Shown: in pieces, positions 33,087-40,990 of the stretch
Layout of the letters: each line of letters opens with the position of its first letter
Numbering within the stretch: the stretch's first letter is position 1
Source of the DNA: CAHJXG01 sp964235485
GTDB lineage: Bacteria; Pseudomonadota; Alphaproteobacteria; Acetobacterales; Acetobacteraceae
Direction: 5' to 3'
Assembly: GCA_964235485.1 (NCBI GenBank)
Contig: CAXSAZ010000001.1
Location: 248,001-312,000 of the forward strand
Length of the DNA: 64,000 nucleotides
Made by a program: the position numbers and the translations under genes
The notes under the pieces: model-generated
Told to the model about the DNA's origin: nothing
Seen by the model: only the letters and a program-made list of their open reading frames with translations
Database searches by the model: none

Positions 33087-34931
33087 ATGAAGATGCAACC
33101 GCTCAGCGACTCGCTTCTAATGGACCAGGCGGCCGCCAGCCTGTGCCGGGTCAGCACGCTCCGTGCCGCACCGGGCTGGCTGCGGCGGGCGGCGTTTGTC
33201 GTGCCGGTCCTCGGCTTCACGGCGCTGGCCACGGCGCTTGCCGCCGTCCTGACCGCGGGCATCGCCGATCCGCTGCGCTGGCCGCTGCTGGCGCTGCTGG
33301 CGGTCAACGTCTTATACGCGGCCCTGACCGGCTGGCCGACGGTGCTGGGCTTCGTGGCCCGCCTGTCCGGCCGCACGCTGCACGTTGCGGCGACGCCATC
33401 GGGGCAGAGCCGCACGGCGCTGGTCATGCCCATCCACCAGGAAGACCCGCGCGCCGTGTTCGCCGCGATGGAAGCGATGTCCCAGGCCATCGCCGCTTCG
33501 GGGATGCGCAACACGGACCTGTTCGTGCTGTCCGACACGCATGACCCCGCCATCGCGGCAGAGGAGATGCGGGCCTTCGCGGCGGTCCGTGCCCGCGCGC
33601 CCACGCTGCGCTACCGGCGCCGCAGCAGCAACACCGGACGGAAGGTGGGCAACCTCCTGGAGTTCTGCGCTGCCTGGGGCGACAGCTACGATTACATGGT
33701 CGTGCTCGACGCCGACAGCCTGATGGGCGCCGGCACGGTTGCGACCCTGATCGGGTTGATGGACGCGAACCCCGAAGTCGGCATCGTGCAGACCGTGCCC
33801 TACCCCGTGGGGCGCGAAACGCTGTTCGCCCGCGTGCAGCAGTTCGCGGCGCGGCTATACACGCCGATGCTGGTGGAGGGCCTGACGTTCTGGCAGGGGG
33901 GCGACGGGAACTACTGGGGCCACAACGCCATCGTGCGGATCGCGCCCTTTGTCGCGCATTGCGGCCTGCCCGTGCTGCCGGGGCGGGAGCCGTTCGGCGG
34001 CGAGATCCTGTGCCACGACGTGGTGGAGGCCGGGCTGATGCGCGCCGCTGGGTGGGACGTGTGGGTGCTGCCGCAGGTCGTGGAAAGCTACGAGGCGCTT
34101 CCGGCCAATTTCGTCGATTATGCCAGCCGGGAGCGCCGCTGGTGCCAGGGCAACCTGCAACATGCCCGGCTGCTGGACCGCCCCGGGCTGCGCCCGGTCG
34201 GCCGGTTCCATTTGGGCTACGGCGTCCTGCACTACATCTCCGGCCCGCTTGCGGTGCTGTTCCTGGCGCTCGCGACGCTGGACGCGGCTATCGGCGGCGG
34301 CTTCGTGTCCGCCCTGCTGCTCGGCACCGGGGCGGCGCACGGCGTCCTGGCCGCGCTGGTGCTCGGGCTGCTGTATGCCGGCAAGCTGCTGAGCCTGGGC
34401 ACGGCGTTCTTCGACGACCGGGAAGCGCGGTCCTATGGCGGCCGTGCCCGCCTGCTCGCCAGCGCGGCGCTGGAACAGGTGGCGGCGCTCGGCATCTCGG
34501 CCACGCTGATCGTGCTTTACACTCGCTACGTCGTCGCCCTGCTGCTCGGCCAAACGGTCCGTTGGGACGCGCAGCCGCGCGACAACCGCGGCGTGTCCTG
34601 GGCGGAAGGCTGGCTGCGGCTGCGGGGCACGCTGCTGGTGGGGCTGGGCTGGCTCCTGCTGCTGACGCAAACAAACGCGGCGATGCTGGCGTGGTGCGCG
34701 CCGTTGGTGTTCGGGCTGGTGATGGCGCTGCCCATGGCGATCTGGTCCAGCCGCACGGCGCTGGGCGGCCTGGCGCGCCGTTGGGGCTTGTTCCTGACGC
34801 CGGAAGAGTTGTCGCCGCCGCCGGTCCTGCGCGCGTTCCAGCGGGCGATGGCCGGGCCGTTGGTGCCCGGGCGGCCCCACGCCGCCTTGACCGGGCTGCA
34901 TCTGGCGCCCAGCAGCGCGGACGGGGACTGA
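33087..34931 (+). CDS. opgH: OpgH/MdoH-type membrane glucosyltransferase
   Basis: A 614-residue GT2 enzyme with helices before and after the catalytic domain. DADS (Asp208, Asp210) in VVLDADSLMGAGT, GGDGNYWGHNAIVR, GEILCHDVVEAGLMR and RERRWCQGNLQH are the OpgH signatures. OpgH extrudes beta-1,2-glucan backbones of osmoregulated periplasmic glucans. It is shorter than the E. coli enzyme (847 residues), lacking the long cytoplasmic N- and C-termini. No opgG lies nearby; instead secreted beta-helix proteins and a glycoside hydrolase follow. It starts 67 bases after the PIG-L gene and could be read from the same transcript. Confidence 0.9.
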   Translation: MKMQPLSDSLLMDQAAASLCRVSTLRAAPGWLRRAAFVVPVLGFTALATALAAVLTAGIADPLRWPLLALLAVNVLYAALTGWPTVLGFVARLSGRTLHVAATPSGQSRTALVMPIHQEDPRAVFAAMEAMSQAIAASGMRNTDLFVLSDTHDPAIAAEEMRAFAAVRARAPTLRYRRRSSNTGRKVGNLLEFCAAWGDSYDYMVVLDADSLMGAGTVATLIGLMDANPEVGIVQTVPYPVGRETLFARVQQFAARLYTPMLVEGLTFWQGGDGNYWGHNAIVRIAPFVAHCGLPVLPGREPFGGEILCHDVVEAGLMRAAGWDVWVLPQVVESYEALPANFVDYASRERRWCQGNLQHARLLDRPGLRPVGRFHLGYGVLHYISGPLAVLFLALATLDAAIGGGFVSALLLGTGAAHGVLAALVLGLLYAGKLLSLGTAFFDDREARSYGGRARLLASAALEQVAALGISATLIVLYTRYVVALLLGQTVRWDAQPRDNRGVSWAEGWLRLRGTLLVGLGWLLLLTQTNAAMLAWCAPLVFGLVMALPMAIWSSRTALGGLARRWGLFLTPEELSPPPVLRAFQRAMAGPLVPGRPHAALTGLHLAPSSADGD

Positions 34932-34935
34932 CCCG

Positions 34936-35364
34936 GTGCGCCGCTGGGCCATCGCCGCGCTGCTGTTCCTGTGCGCGACCATCGGACCCGGCTACGCGCA
35001 GGCCGACCTGTCCGCCGCCGACCGCATGGCGATCCAAGGCGTGATCACCCGGCAGATCGACGCCTTCCGCCGTGACGACGCGGCGGCGGCCTTCGCCTTC
35101 GCGTCCCCGGGCATCCAGGCCCAGTTCGGCACGCCGGACCGCTTTCTCGACATGGTGCGCCGCGCCTACCCCGCCGTGCACCGGCCCCGCGCCATGGAGT
35201 TCACGGGCCTGCGACCCGGCGAATGCGGCGTCGTGCAGGAGGTCGAGCTGGTGGGGCCGGACGGCGCCTTGCAACTGGCGCTTTATTCGATGGAGCGGGA
35301 CGCCGCCGGCGCGTGGCGCATCGCCGGCTGCGCCTTGGTCCCAAGCGCGCGCGTCGGCACTTGA
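34936..35364 (+). CDS. DUF4864 domain secreted protein
   Basis: A 142-residue protein with a signal peptide (Arg-Arg start, cleavage after YAQA about residue 23) and a cystatin/NTF2-like fold sequence: IQGVITRQIDAFRRDDAAAAFAFASP then RAYPAVHRPRAMEF. These match DUF4864, function unknown. Starts four bases after opgH, so it is co-transcribed with it. Start codon is GTG, 34936. Confidence 0.8.
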   Translation: MRRWAIAALLFLCATIGPGYAQADLSAADRMAIQGVITRQIDAFRRDDAAAAFAFASPGIQAQFGTPDRFLDMVRRAYPAVHRPRAMEFTGLRPGECGVVQEVELVGPDGALQLALYSMERDAAGAWRIAGCALVPSARVGT

Positions 35365-35381
35365 GGTGTTGTGGCTTTGAT

Positions 35382-35407
35382 TTCGGTCGGTTAACGTATC
35401 GACCGAA
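35382..35407 (+). promoter_or_regulatory. Hairpin directly upstream of the ribosome site of the first secreted beta-helix gene
   Basis: TTCGGTCG (35382-35389) pairs perfectly with CGACCGAA (35400-35407) around a 10-base AT-rich loop. The AAGGAG ribosome site begins one or two bases later, so the structure could control translation or mark an operator. Confidence 0.5.
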
Positions 35408-35422
35408 TCAAGGAGCGCCACC

Positions 35423-36364
35423 ATGGCCACATCATGCACCCGCCTGGCTGTCCTGGCAGGGACGTTCGCCGTGTTCGCCGGAAGCGCCCAAGCCCGGGTG
35501 ATCGAGGTCGGAGAGGGCAAGGCCTACAAGCTGCCTTCCCTCGCCGCCGCCGCGGCCCGGGACGGCGACACCGTGAAGATCTACCCCGGCGAGTATTTCG
35601 ACTGCGCGACGTGGGAAGCCAGCAAGCTGGTGGTGGAGGGCGTGGGCGACGCCGACAAGGTGGTCATCACCGACAAGTCCTGCGGCGGCAAGGGGCTGTT
35701 CATCACCGCGGGCGCCGACATCACCATCCGCAACCTGACCCTGACCCGCGCCCGCGTGCCGGATGCGAACGGCGCAGGCATCCGCGGGGAAGGGGAGAAG
35801 CTGCTGGTCGAAGGCGTGCGCTTCATCAACAACCAGAACGGCATCCTGACCGGCTACGAAGACTCGACGGTTATCGTGCGCAACAGCGTGTTCGAGCGAA
35901 ACGGCACCTGCGAGAAGGCCTGCTCGCACGGCATTTATGTCGGCAACTCCAAGCTGCTGCACGTCGAAGGGTCCCAGTTCAGCGACACGCGGCAGGGCCA
36001 CCACATCAAGTCCCGCGCCCAGCGGACCGAGATCATCGGCAACACGATCAAGGACGGCCCGAACGGCACGGCCAGCTACCTGATCGACATTCCCAACGGC
36101 GGCTCAGCCATCATACGCGACAACACGATGGAAAAAGGGCCGCGAGCGGAGAACCGCAGCACGGCCATCGAGATTGGGGCGGAGGGCGTGACCCAGCCGA
36201 CCCGGGAGCTGCTGATCGAGAACAACACCTTCAGGAACGACGGCGGCTACGACACCTTCTTCGTGTCCAACTTCACCGCGACGGACGCGATCGTGCGGGG
36301 CAACCGGATGTCCGGCCGGGTCAAGCCGCTGCACGGCGACGGCGAAGTGGTCGCGGCGAACTGA
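35423..36364 (+). CDS. Secreted right-handed beta-helix protein A
   Basis: A 313-residue exported protein with a signal peptide (cleavage near AQA-R, residue 25). The body is a parallel beta helix: AAAAARDGDTVKIYPGEY at the N-cap, DITIRNLTLTRARVPD, NGAGIRGEGEKLLVEGV, then QGHHIKSRAQRTEIIGN at about 191-207. Conserved Cys61, Cys87 and a CEKAC pair suggest disulfides. Related folds are polysaccharide lyases, epimerases and copper-site NosD; the exact activity is not determinable. Next in line after opgH and DUF4864. Confidence 0.85.
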   Translation: MATSCTRLAVLAGTFAVFAGSAQARVIEVGEGKAYKLPSLAAAAARDGDTVKIYPGEYFDCATWEASKLVVEGVGDADKVVITDKSCGGKGLFITAGADITIRNLTLTRARVPDANGAGIRGEGEKLLVEGVRFINNQNGILTGYEDSTVIVRNSVFERNGTCEKACSHGIYVGNSKLLHVEGSQFSDTRQGHHIKSRAQRTEIIGNTIKDGPNGTASYLIDIPNGGSAIIRDNTMEKGPRAENRSTAIEIGAEGVTQPTRELLIENNTFRNDGGYDTFFVSNFTATDAIVRGNRMSGRVKPLHGDGEVVAAN

Positions 36365-36371
36365 CCCGGCG

Positions 36372-37358
36372 ATGCGCCCGGCCCCGCCTGCTCCGGTCCT
36401 GCTCGCCACAGCACTCCTGGCCCCAATGCTTTGGGCTACGACACCCGCGGCGGCGCGGGACCTTCTCGTCGGGCCGGGGCAGGAGTTTGACCAGCCGTCC
36501 GCCGCCATCGCCGCCGCCGCGGACGGCGACACCGTGCTGATCGAGCCGGGCACCTACTACGACTGCGCCACCCTGACCGCGAACGGCGTCACCGTGGCCG
36601 GCCGCGCCCCGGGCGTCGTGCTGTCCGACAAGACCTGCGGCGCCAAGGCCATCCTGGTGATCCAGGGCGACGACACGGTTGTGCGCGACCTGACCTTGGC
36701 GCGGGCGCGGGTGCCGGACGGCAACGGCGCCGGCGTGCGGCTGGAAGGGCAGTCGCTGCTGCTGGAGCGCGTGCAGTTCGTGAACAACGAGGTCGGCGTC
36801 CTCGCCGGCATCGGCGGACCCGGCGCGATCCGGGTCGTGCAATGCCGGTTCGAGGGCGGCGGCGTTTCGGGGGAGCGGCCCTCGGTGGCGCTGCTGGCCG
36901 GGCCGGTAGCGGTGCTGCAGGTGCATCAGTCGGTGTTCACCGGGGTCAAGGGCAGCCAGGTCGGCTCGACCGCCTTGCAGACCGAGCTGACCGGCAACCG
37001 GATCGAGACTTCCCGGATGGCGGTCTCCGCGGCGGCCGGCAACCTGCTGCTGGAGGACAACGTGCTGGAGCTTGCGCCCGACAACGACGGGCGGCAGGCG
37101 GCGGTGGTGGCGAGCGGCGACACCCGCGTGGTCATGCGGCGCAACCGCCTGGCCAACGACACCGGCCGCCCGGCGGCGCTGCTGCTGGACTGGTCGAGCG
37201 AGACGCCGAGGCTGGAGGACAACGTGGTCGTGCCGGGTGACCAGGAAGTGCGGACCGACGGCGTTTGGCGCCATCGCGTGGGCGCGGTGTTGCACGAGGC
37301 GAAGGCCGGCGTGAGCAGCCTGCTGGGCTTGGCGAAGCGGCAGGTGCTGGGCCGTTGA
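36372..37358 (+). CDS. Secreted right-handed beta-helix protein B (diverged paralogue)
   Basis: A 328-residue paralogue of the preceding gene, seven bases downstream, with its own signal peptide (cleavage after AAA-RD, about residue 28). It keeps the N-cap AAADGDTVLIEPGTYYDCAT, the Cys pair and NGAGVRLEGQSLLLERV, but the segment equivalent to GHHIKSRA reads GSQVGSTA, losing the His, Lys and Arg. It may be non-catalytic and act as a partner. Its stop overlaps a TTG start of the hydrolase gene (TTGA). Confidence 0.82.
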   Translation: MRPAPPAPVLLATALLAPMLWATTPAAARDLLVGPGQEFDQPSAAIAAAADGDTVLIEPGTYYDCATLTANGVTVAGRAPGVVLSDKTCGAKAILVIQGDDTVVRDLTLARARVPDGNGAGVRLEGQSLLLERVQFVNNEVGVLAGIGGPGAIRVVQCRFEGGGVSGERPSVALLAGPVAVLQVHQSVFTGVKGSQVGSTALQTELTGNRIETSRMAVSAAAGNLLLEDNVLELAPDNDGRQAAVVASGDTRVVMRRNRLANDTGRPAALLLDWSSETPRLEDNVVVPGDQEVRTDGVWRHRVGAVLHEAKAGVSSLLGLAKRQVLGR

Positions 37359-39520
37359 CCCGCCGCCTCGCGGCGGCGCTGCTGTGCCTGGCCGGCCTGG
37401 CGGGTCCCGCGGCGGCCGAGGCCAACCGCTGGGACGATTACCAGCTCATCATGTGGCAGGACAAAGGGGTGGCCGGCATGGCCGGGCTGGCCCGTCTGGG
37501 CTTCACCGGCGTGAAGCTGCGCGGCACCGGTGGCCGGATCGACCCGGCCGATGTCGCCGCCCGGCGCGAAGCGGGCCTGCCATGGTTTGTCGAGAACATC
37601 GCCACCGACTTCTACGCGCCCTACCACCGCTACACGGAGGGCAAATCGGTGACTTGGTTGTTCGACGCCGCGCGTGCCCGCCGCCAGCAAGCGCCGGAGG
37701 ACCGCGGCGTGTTCGTGCGCGCCCCGGGGCTGTCGGACCCAGCCTGGCTTGATGCGGTGGAGGCGCGGCTGGCCGATGTGGTGCGCCGGCAGGCGCCCGA
37801 CCGCCCGCTGTTCTACAACCTGGGCGATGAGACTGGCATCGGCGATCTGTCCGCCAACTGGGATTTCGACCTGTCGCCCACGTCGCTCGGCGCCATGCGG
37901 GCCTGGCTGCGGACGCAGTACCCGGACCTCGGGGCGCTGAACCGGCAATGGGGCAGCCGATTCGAGGCGTGGGAGGCGGTCGTGCCGGACCTTACGGACG
38001 AGGCAATGCGCCGGACGGACGACAACTTCTCCGCCTGGGCCGACTTCAAGGCGTGGATGGACGTCGCCTTCGCCGCCGCCCTCCGCGCGGGAACGGACGC
38101 GGTTCATCGCGCCGACCCGGCCGCGCTTTCGGCCATCGAGGGCGCGCAAGTGCCGGGCTGGGGCGGCTACGATTACGGGCGGCTGGCGCACGCCGTGGAC
38201 GTGATGGAAATCTACGACTCCGGCAACGCGCTGCAGATCGCGCATGGGCTGAACCCGGCGCTCATCCCGCTGCACACGGCGTTCGAGACCGGGCTGCGCG
38301 CCGACCATGCGGCCTGGCGCGACCTGCTGCGCGGCGGGCGCGGCCTGATCGTCTGGGACGAGCTGAACGACACGGTGCGGCCGGACGGCGAGCCGGGTCC
38401 GCGCGGCCGGGTGCTGGCGGCGCTGGTGGCCGGGCTGCGCGTCGTCGCCCCGGCGCTGATCGCCAGCCGTCCGGCGGCCGGCCCCGTCGCCATTCTGTAC
38501 TCTCAGGCCAGCTTCCGCACCCGCTGGATGCTGGACCAGCGGCCCCGCGGCGCCGCCTGGTCCGACCGCGACGCGGAGCGCGAGCTGGACGACAACGCCT
38601 GGCGCGCGGCGCGTCGCCAGATGGTGGACCGCCTGACCCAGCTCGGCACCGAGCCGCGCTGGCTGTCCACCGAGACGCTTGAGGGCGGCGCGTTGCGGGA
38701 CGAGGCGATCAAGGTGCTGATGCTGCCGCACGCGATTGCCCTGTCCGCGGCGGAGGTCGAGGAGATCAAGCGGTTCGCCGCCCGCGGCGGCACGGTGCTG
38801 GCCGACACCGAGCCTGGCGTGTTCGACGGGCACAGCCGCCGCCGGGCCGAGTCCCCGTTGGCCGGGGTGGCGCAGATGCCACAGGTCGTCCGCCCGGATG
38901 CCGAACCCTCCGGCGCCGCCGGGCTGGCGGCGCTTGCGGACCTGCTGACCCGGGCCGGCGCGACGCTGGGTTTGGCGATGACCGGTCCCGACGGCTTGCG
39001 CGCCAGCAACGTGGAGGCGCACGTCTTCCGCAACGGCGGCGTGCTGATCCTGGCGCTGCAGGCCGCCGTGCCGTGGGGCGCGCCCGGCCAACTGGGCGTG
39101 CGGCTTCCGGCCCCGGGCTTCGTCTATGACATGCGCCGGGCGGGTGGGCCGCGGCAGGCCGACCGCCTCGACATCGCTTTGGACCCGATCGAGCCGACGA
39201 TCCTGGCGGTGTCGGCGGCGCCGCTGCCGGGACCCGTGCTGTCCGGGCCGGACCACGCCCGGCCCGGCGCGCAGGTCACCTGGCATGTGGGCCTCGACGG
39301 GCCGACGCCGGCCGACACCCACGCGATGCGGGTGGACCTGCTTGATCCCGAGGGCGCGCCGGCGCGTCCGCTGTCCGGCGTGCTGCGGGTCGGGCCGGGC
39401 GGGGCGGATTGGACGGTGGCGCTGCCGGAGTCGGCGCCGCCCGGGCGGTGGACGCTGCGGGTGGTCGACAGCATGGCTGCGCGTTCTGCCGAGCGCGCAT
39501 TGACGGTCGAGGCGCCTTAA
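37355..39520 (+). CDS. Secreted GH42-like glycoside hydrolase / beta-galactosidase-fold protein
   Basis: About 721 residues from TTG 37355, chosen since it yields a clean signal peptide (LTRRLAAALLCLAGLAGPAA). Residues ~25-400 look like a GH-A TIM barrel with NLGDETGIGDL as candidate acid/base strand and VWDELND as another acidic loop. Residues ~430-590 resemble the beta-galactosidase trimerisation (amidotransferase-like) domain (VLMLPHAIALSAAEV, RFAARGGTVLADTE), and the end is a beta-sandwich. Sequence is divergent, so activity is inferred. Forms a transcription unit with opgH and the beta-helix genes. Confidence 0.75.
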   Translation: MTRRLAAALLCLAGLAGPAAAEANRWDDYQLIMWQDKGVAGMAGLARLGFTGVKLRGTGGRIDPADVAARREAGLPWFVENIATDFYAPYHRYTEGKSVTWLFDAARARRQQAPEDRGVFVRAPGLSDPAWLDAVEARLADVVRRQAPDRPLFYNLGDETGIGDLSANWDFDLSPTSLGAMRAWLRTQYPDLGALNRQWGSRFEAWEAVVPDLTDEAMRRTDDNFSAWADFKAWMDVAFAAALRAGTDAVHRADPAALSAIEGAQVPGWGGYDYGRLAHAVDVMEIYDSGNALQIAHGLNPALIPLHTAFETGLRADHAAWRDLLRGGRGLIVWDELNDTVRPDGEPGPRGRVLAALVAGLRVVAPALIASRPAAGPVAILYSQASFRTRWMLDQRPRGAAWSDRDAERELDDNAWRAARRQMVDRLTQLGTEPRWLSTETLEGGALRDEAIKVLMLPHAIALSAAEVEEIKRFAARGGTVLADTEPGVFDGHSRRRAESPLAGVAQMPQVVRPDAEPSGAAGLAALADLLTRAGATLGLAMTGPDGLRASNVEAHVFRNGGVLILALQAAVPWGAPGQLGVRLPAPGFVYDMRRAGGPRQADRLDIALDPIEPTILAVSAAPLPGPVLSGPDHARPGAQVTWHVGLDGPTPADTHAMRVDLLDPEGAPARPLSGVLRVGPGGADWTVALPESAPPGRWTLRVVDSMAARSAERALTVEAP

Positions 39521-39591
39521 GGACGTGAACCCCGTGCAACCGAACCCTGCCTTGATCGGTTGATACGGCTGACCACGCAAGGGGGACCAAG

Positions 39592-40089
39592 ATGACCGAG
39601 AGCAACCATACCGAAGCCACCCAGAAGATGTGGGGCATGATGAAGAGCATCAACTTTGCCATGCTCACGACGGAGGACGACGACCATCTGCGCGCCCGCC
39701 CGATGGTCGCGGCGCAGAGCGGGTTCGACGGCACGCTGTGGTTCTTCACCCGCGCCAGCAGCCACAAGGTGGACGAGGTGAAGTCGGACCATCGCGTCGG
39801 CGTCACCTACTCCGACCCGCACAAGCAGGATTACGTGAGCCTGTCCGGCCGCGCCCAGCTCGTGCGCGACAAAGCGGCCATCGACGCGCATTGGGGCGAG
39901 GCCATGCGGACCTGGTTCCCCAAGGGCAAGGACGACCCCGACATCGCGCTGCTGAAGGTGGATGTCACCATGGCCGAGTACTGGGACGCGCCCAGCAGCA
40001 CGATGGTGCACGCCTATGGCTATCTCAAGGCCGTCGTGACCGGGGAGCCGCCGCATCCCGGCGGGAACGAGAAGGTCAGCTTCGCCTGA
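39592..40089 (+). CDS. PPOX-fold general-stress protein 26 family
   Basis: A 165-residue split-barrel flavin-type protein. INFAMLTTEDDDHLRARPM, LWFFTRASSHKVDEV and SLSGRAQLVRD are the usual strands of the pyridoxamine-phosphate-oxidase-like family that binds FMN or F420. AAGGGGG precedes ATG 39592. Stands alone. Between its stop and the convergent binding-protein gene (40090-40228) there is only a small GC-rich hairpin at 40092-40108. Confidence 0.88.
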   Translation: MTESNHTEATQKMWGMMKSINFAMLTTEDDDHLRARPMVAAQSGFDGTLWFFTRASSHKVDEVKSDHRVGVTYSDPHKQDYVSLSGRAQLVRDKAAIDAHWGEAMRTWFPKGKDDPDIALLKVDVTMAEYWDAPSSTMVHAYGYLKAVVTGEPPHPGGNEKVSFA

Positions 40090-40228
40090 CGCCGGGCGTT
40101 ATGCCCGGGCGGCCTGGTGGCGTAGGGCGTGTGAGCGAAGCGTCATACGCCGCCGCGTTGCTGGTGGCGGAAGATGCTGACGCTTTTCCGCGGGACAAAG
40201 GCCACCAGGCAATTCTGGGCGTGACGGC

Positions 40229-40990
40229 TCAGTTCAGCCACTTCGCAAGCAGTTGCTGCCGCTCGCCGGTCTCCGTCTGGATGTGCAGCCATTGGTCCAC
40301 CCACGCCTTCAACGCCGGGTCGCGCGGCAGCAGGTAAGCGAGTTCGGAGAAGTTGAACGGCTGGTCCGGGTGGATGGCGCAAAGCTCGGGGTGGAGACGC
40401 TGCTGCAGGCGGGTTTCCACCGCGTCGGTCATCATCACGTCGGCATGGCCGGCGATGATCTCCTCGAAGATGGCCGTGTTGTTGGGGAACACGGTGATCT
40501 CCGCCTGCTTGATGTTGGCGCGGACGAAACGTTCGTTGGTACCGCCGGGGTTGGTGATCACGCGCACGCCGGGCTTGTCGATGTCGGCCAAGGAGGCGAA
40601 GCGGGCCTGGTCGGCGCAGCGCGCAATCGGCGTCTTGCCGCTCCGCATCACGGGCGCGGAGAAAAAGGCGATCTTGGCCCGGTCCAGCGTCACCGTGATG
40701 CCGCCCATGCCGATGTCGTATCTCTGGCTTTGCAGGTCCGACATCAGCGTGGGCCAGGTGGTCGGCACGATCTCCAGCCGAACGCCCAGGTCTTTGGCCA
40801 GGCGTTCCGCCATGTCCACGTCCAACCCCTCGAAACGGCCGGCGTCGTCCTTGATGGAGAACGGGCGGTAGTCGCCGGTCAGGCCGACCCGGACGACGCC
40901 GCGGGCCAGGATCGCATCCAGCACCGCTTGCGCCCGGGCCGGCGTCGCCACGGCCAGCAGCACCAGCACGGTCCGCAGCAGGGCCATCAT
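40229..40990 (-). CDS. Periplasmic solute-binding protein, cyclohexadienyl dehydratase (PheC)-like
   Basis: A 253-residue exported protein (signal peptide to ARAQ, about residue 21). VRVGLTGDYRPFSIKDD, MGGITVTLDRAKIAFFSAP, KTPIARCADQARF, NPGGTNERFVRANIKQAE and DAVETRLQQRLHPELCAIH follow closely the periplasmic PheC/arogenate dehydratase type, a family derived from amino-acid binding proteins. It may be the enzyme or a binding protein. The ATG overlaps the amidase stop. No ABC permease genes are adjacent, which favours the enzymatic reading. Confidence 0.8.
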   Translation of the reverse strand: MMALLRTVLVLLAVATPARAQAVLDAILARGVVRVGLTGDYRPFSIKDDAGRFEGLDVDMAERLAKDLGVRLEIVPTTWPTLMSDLQSQRYDIGMGGITVTLDRAKIAFFSAPVMRSGKTPIARCADQARFASLADIDKPGVRVITNPGGTNERFVRANIKQAEITVFPNNTAIFEEIIAGHADVMMTDAVETRLQQRLHPELCAIHPDQPFNFSELAYLLPRDPALKAWVDQWLHIQTETGERQQLLAKWLN

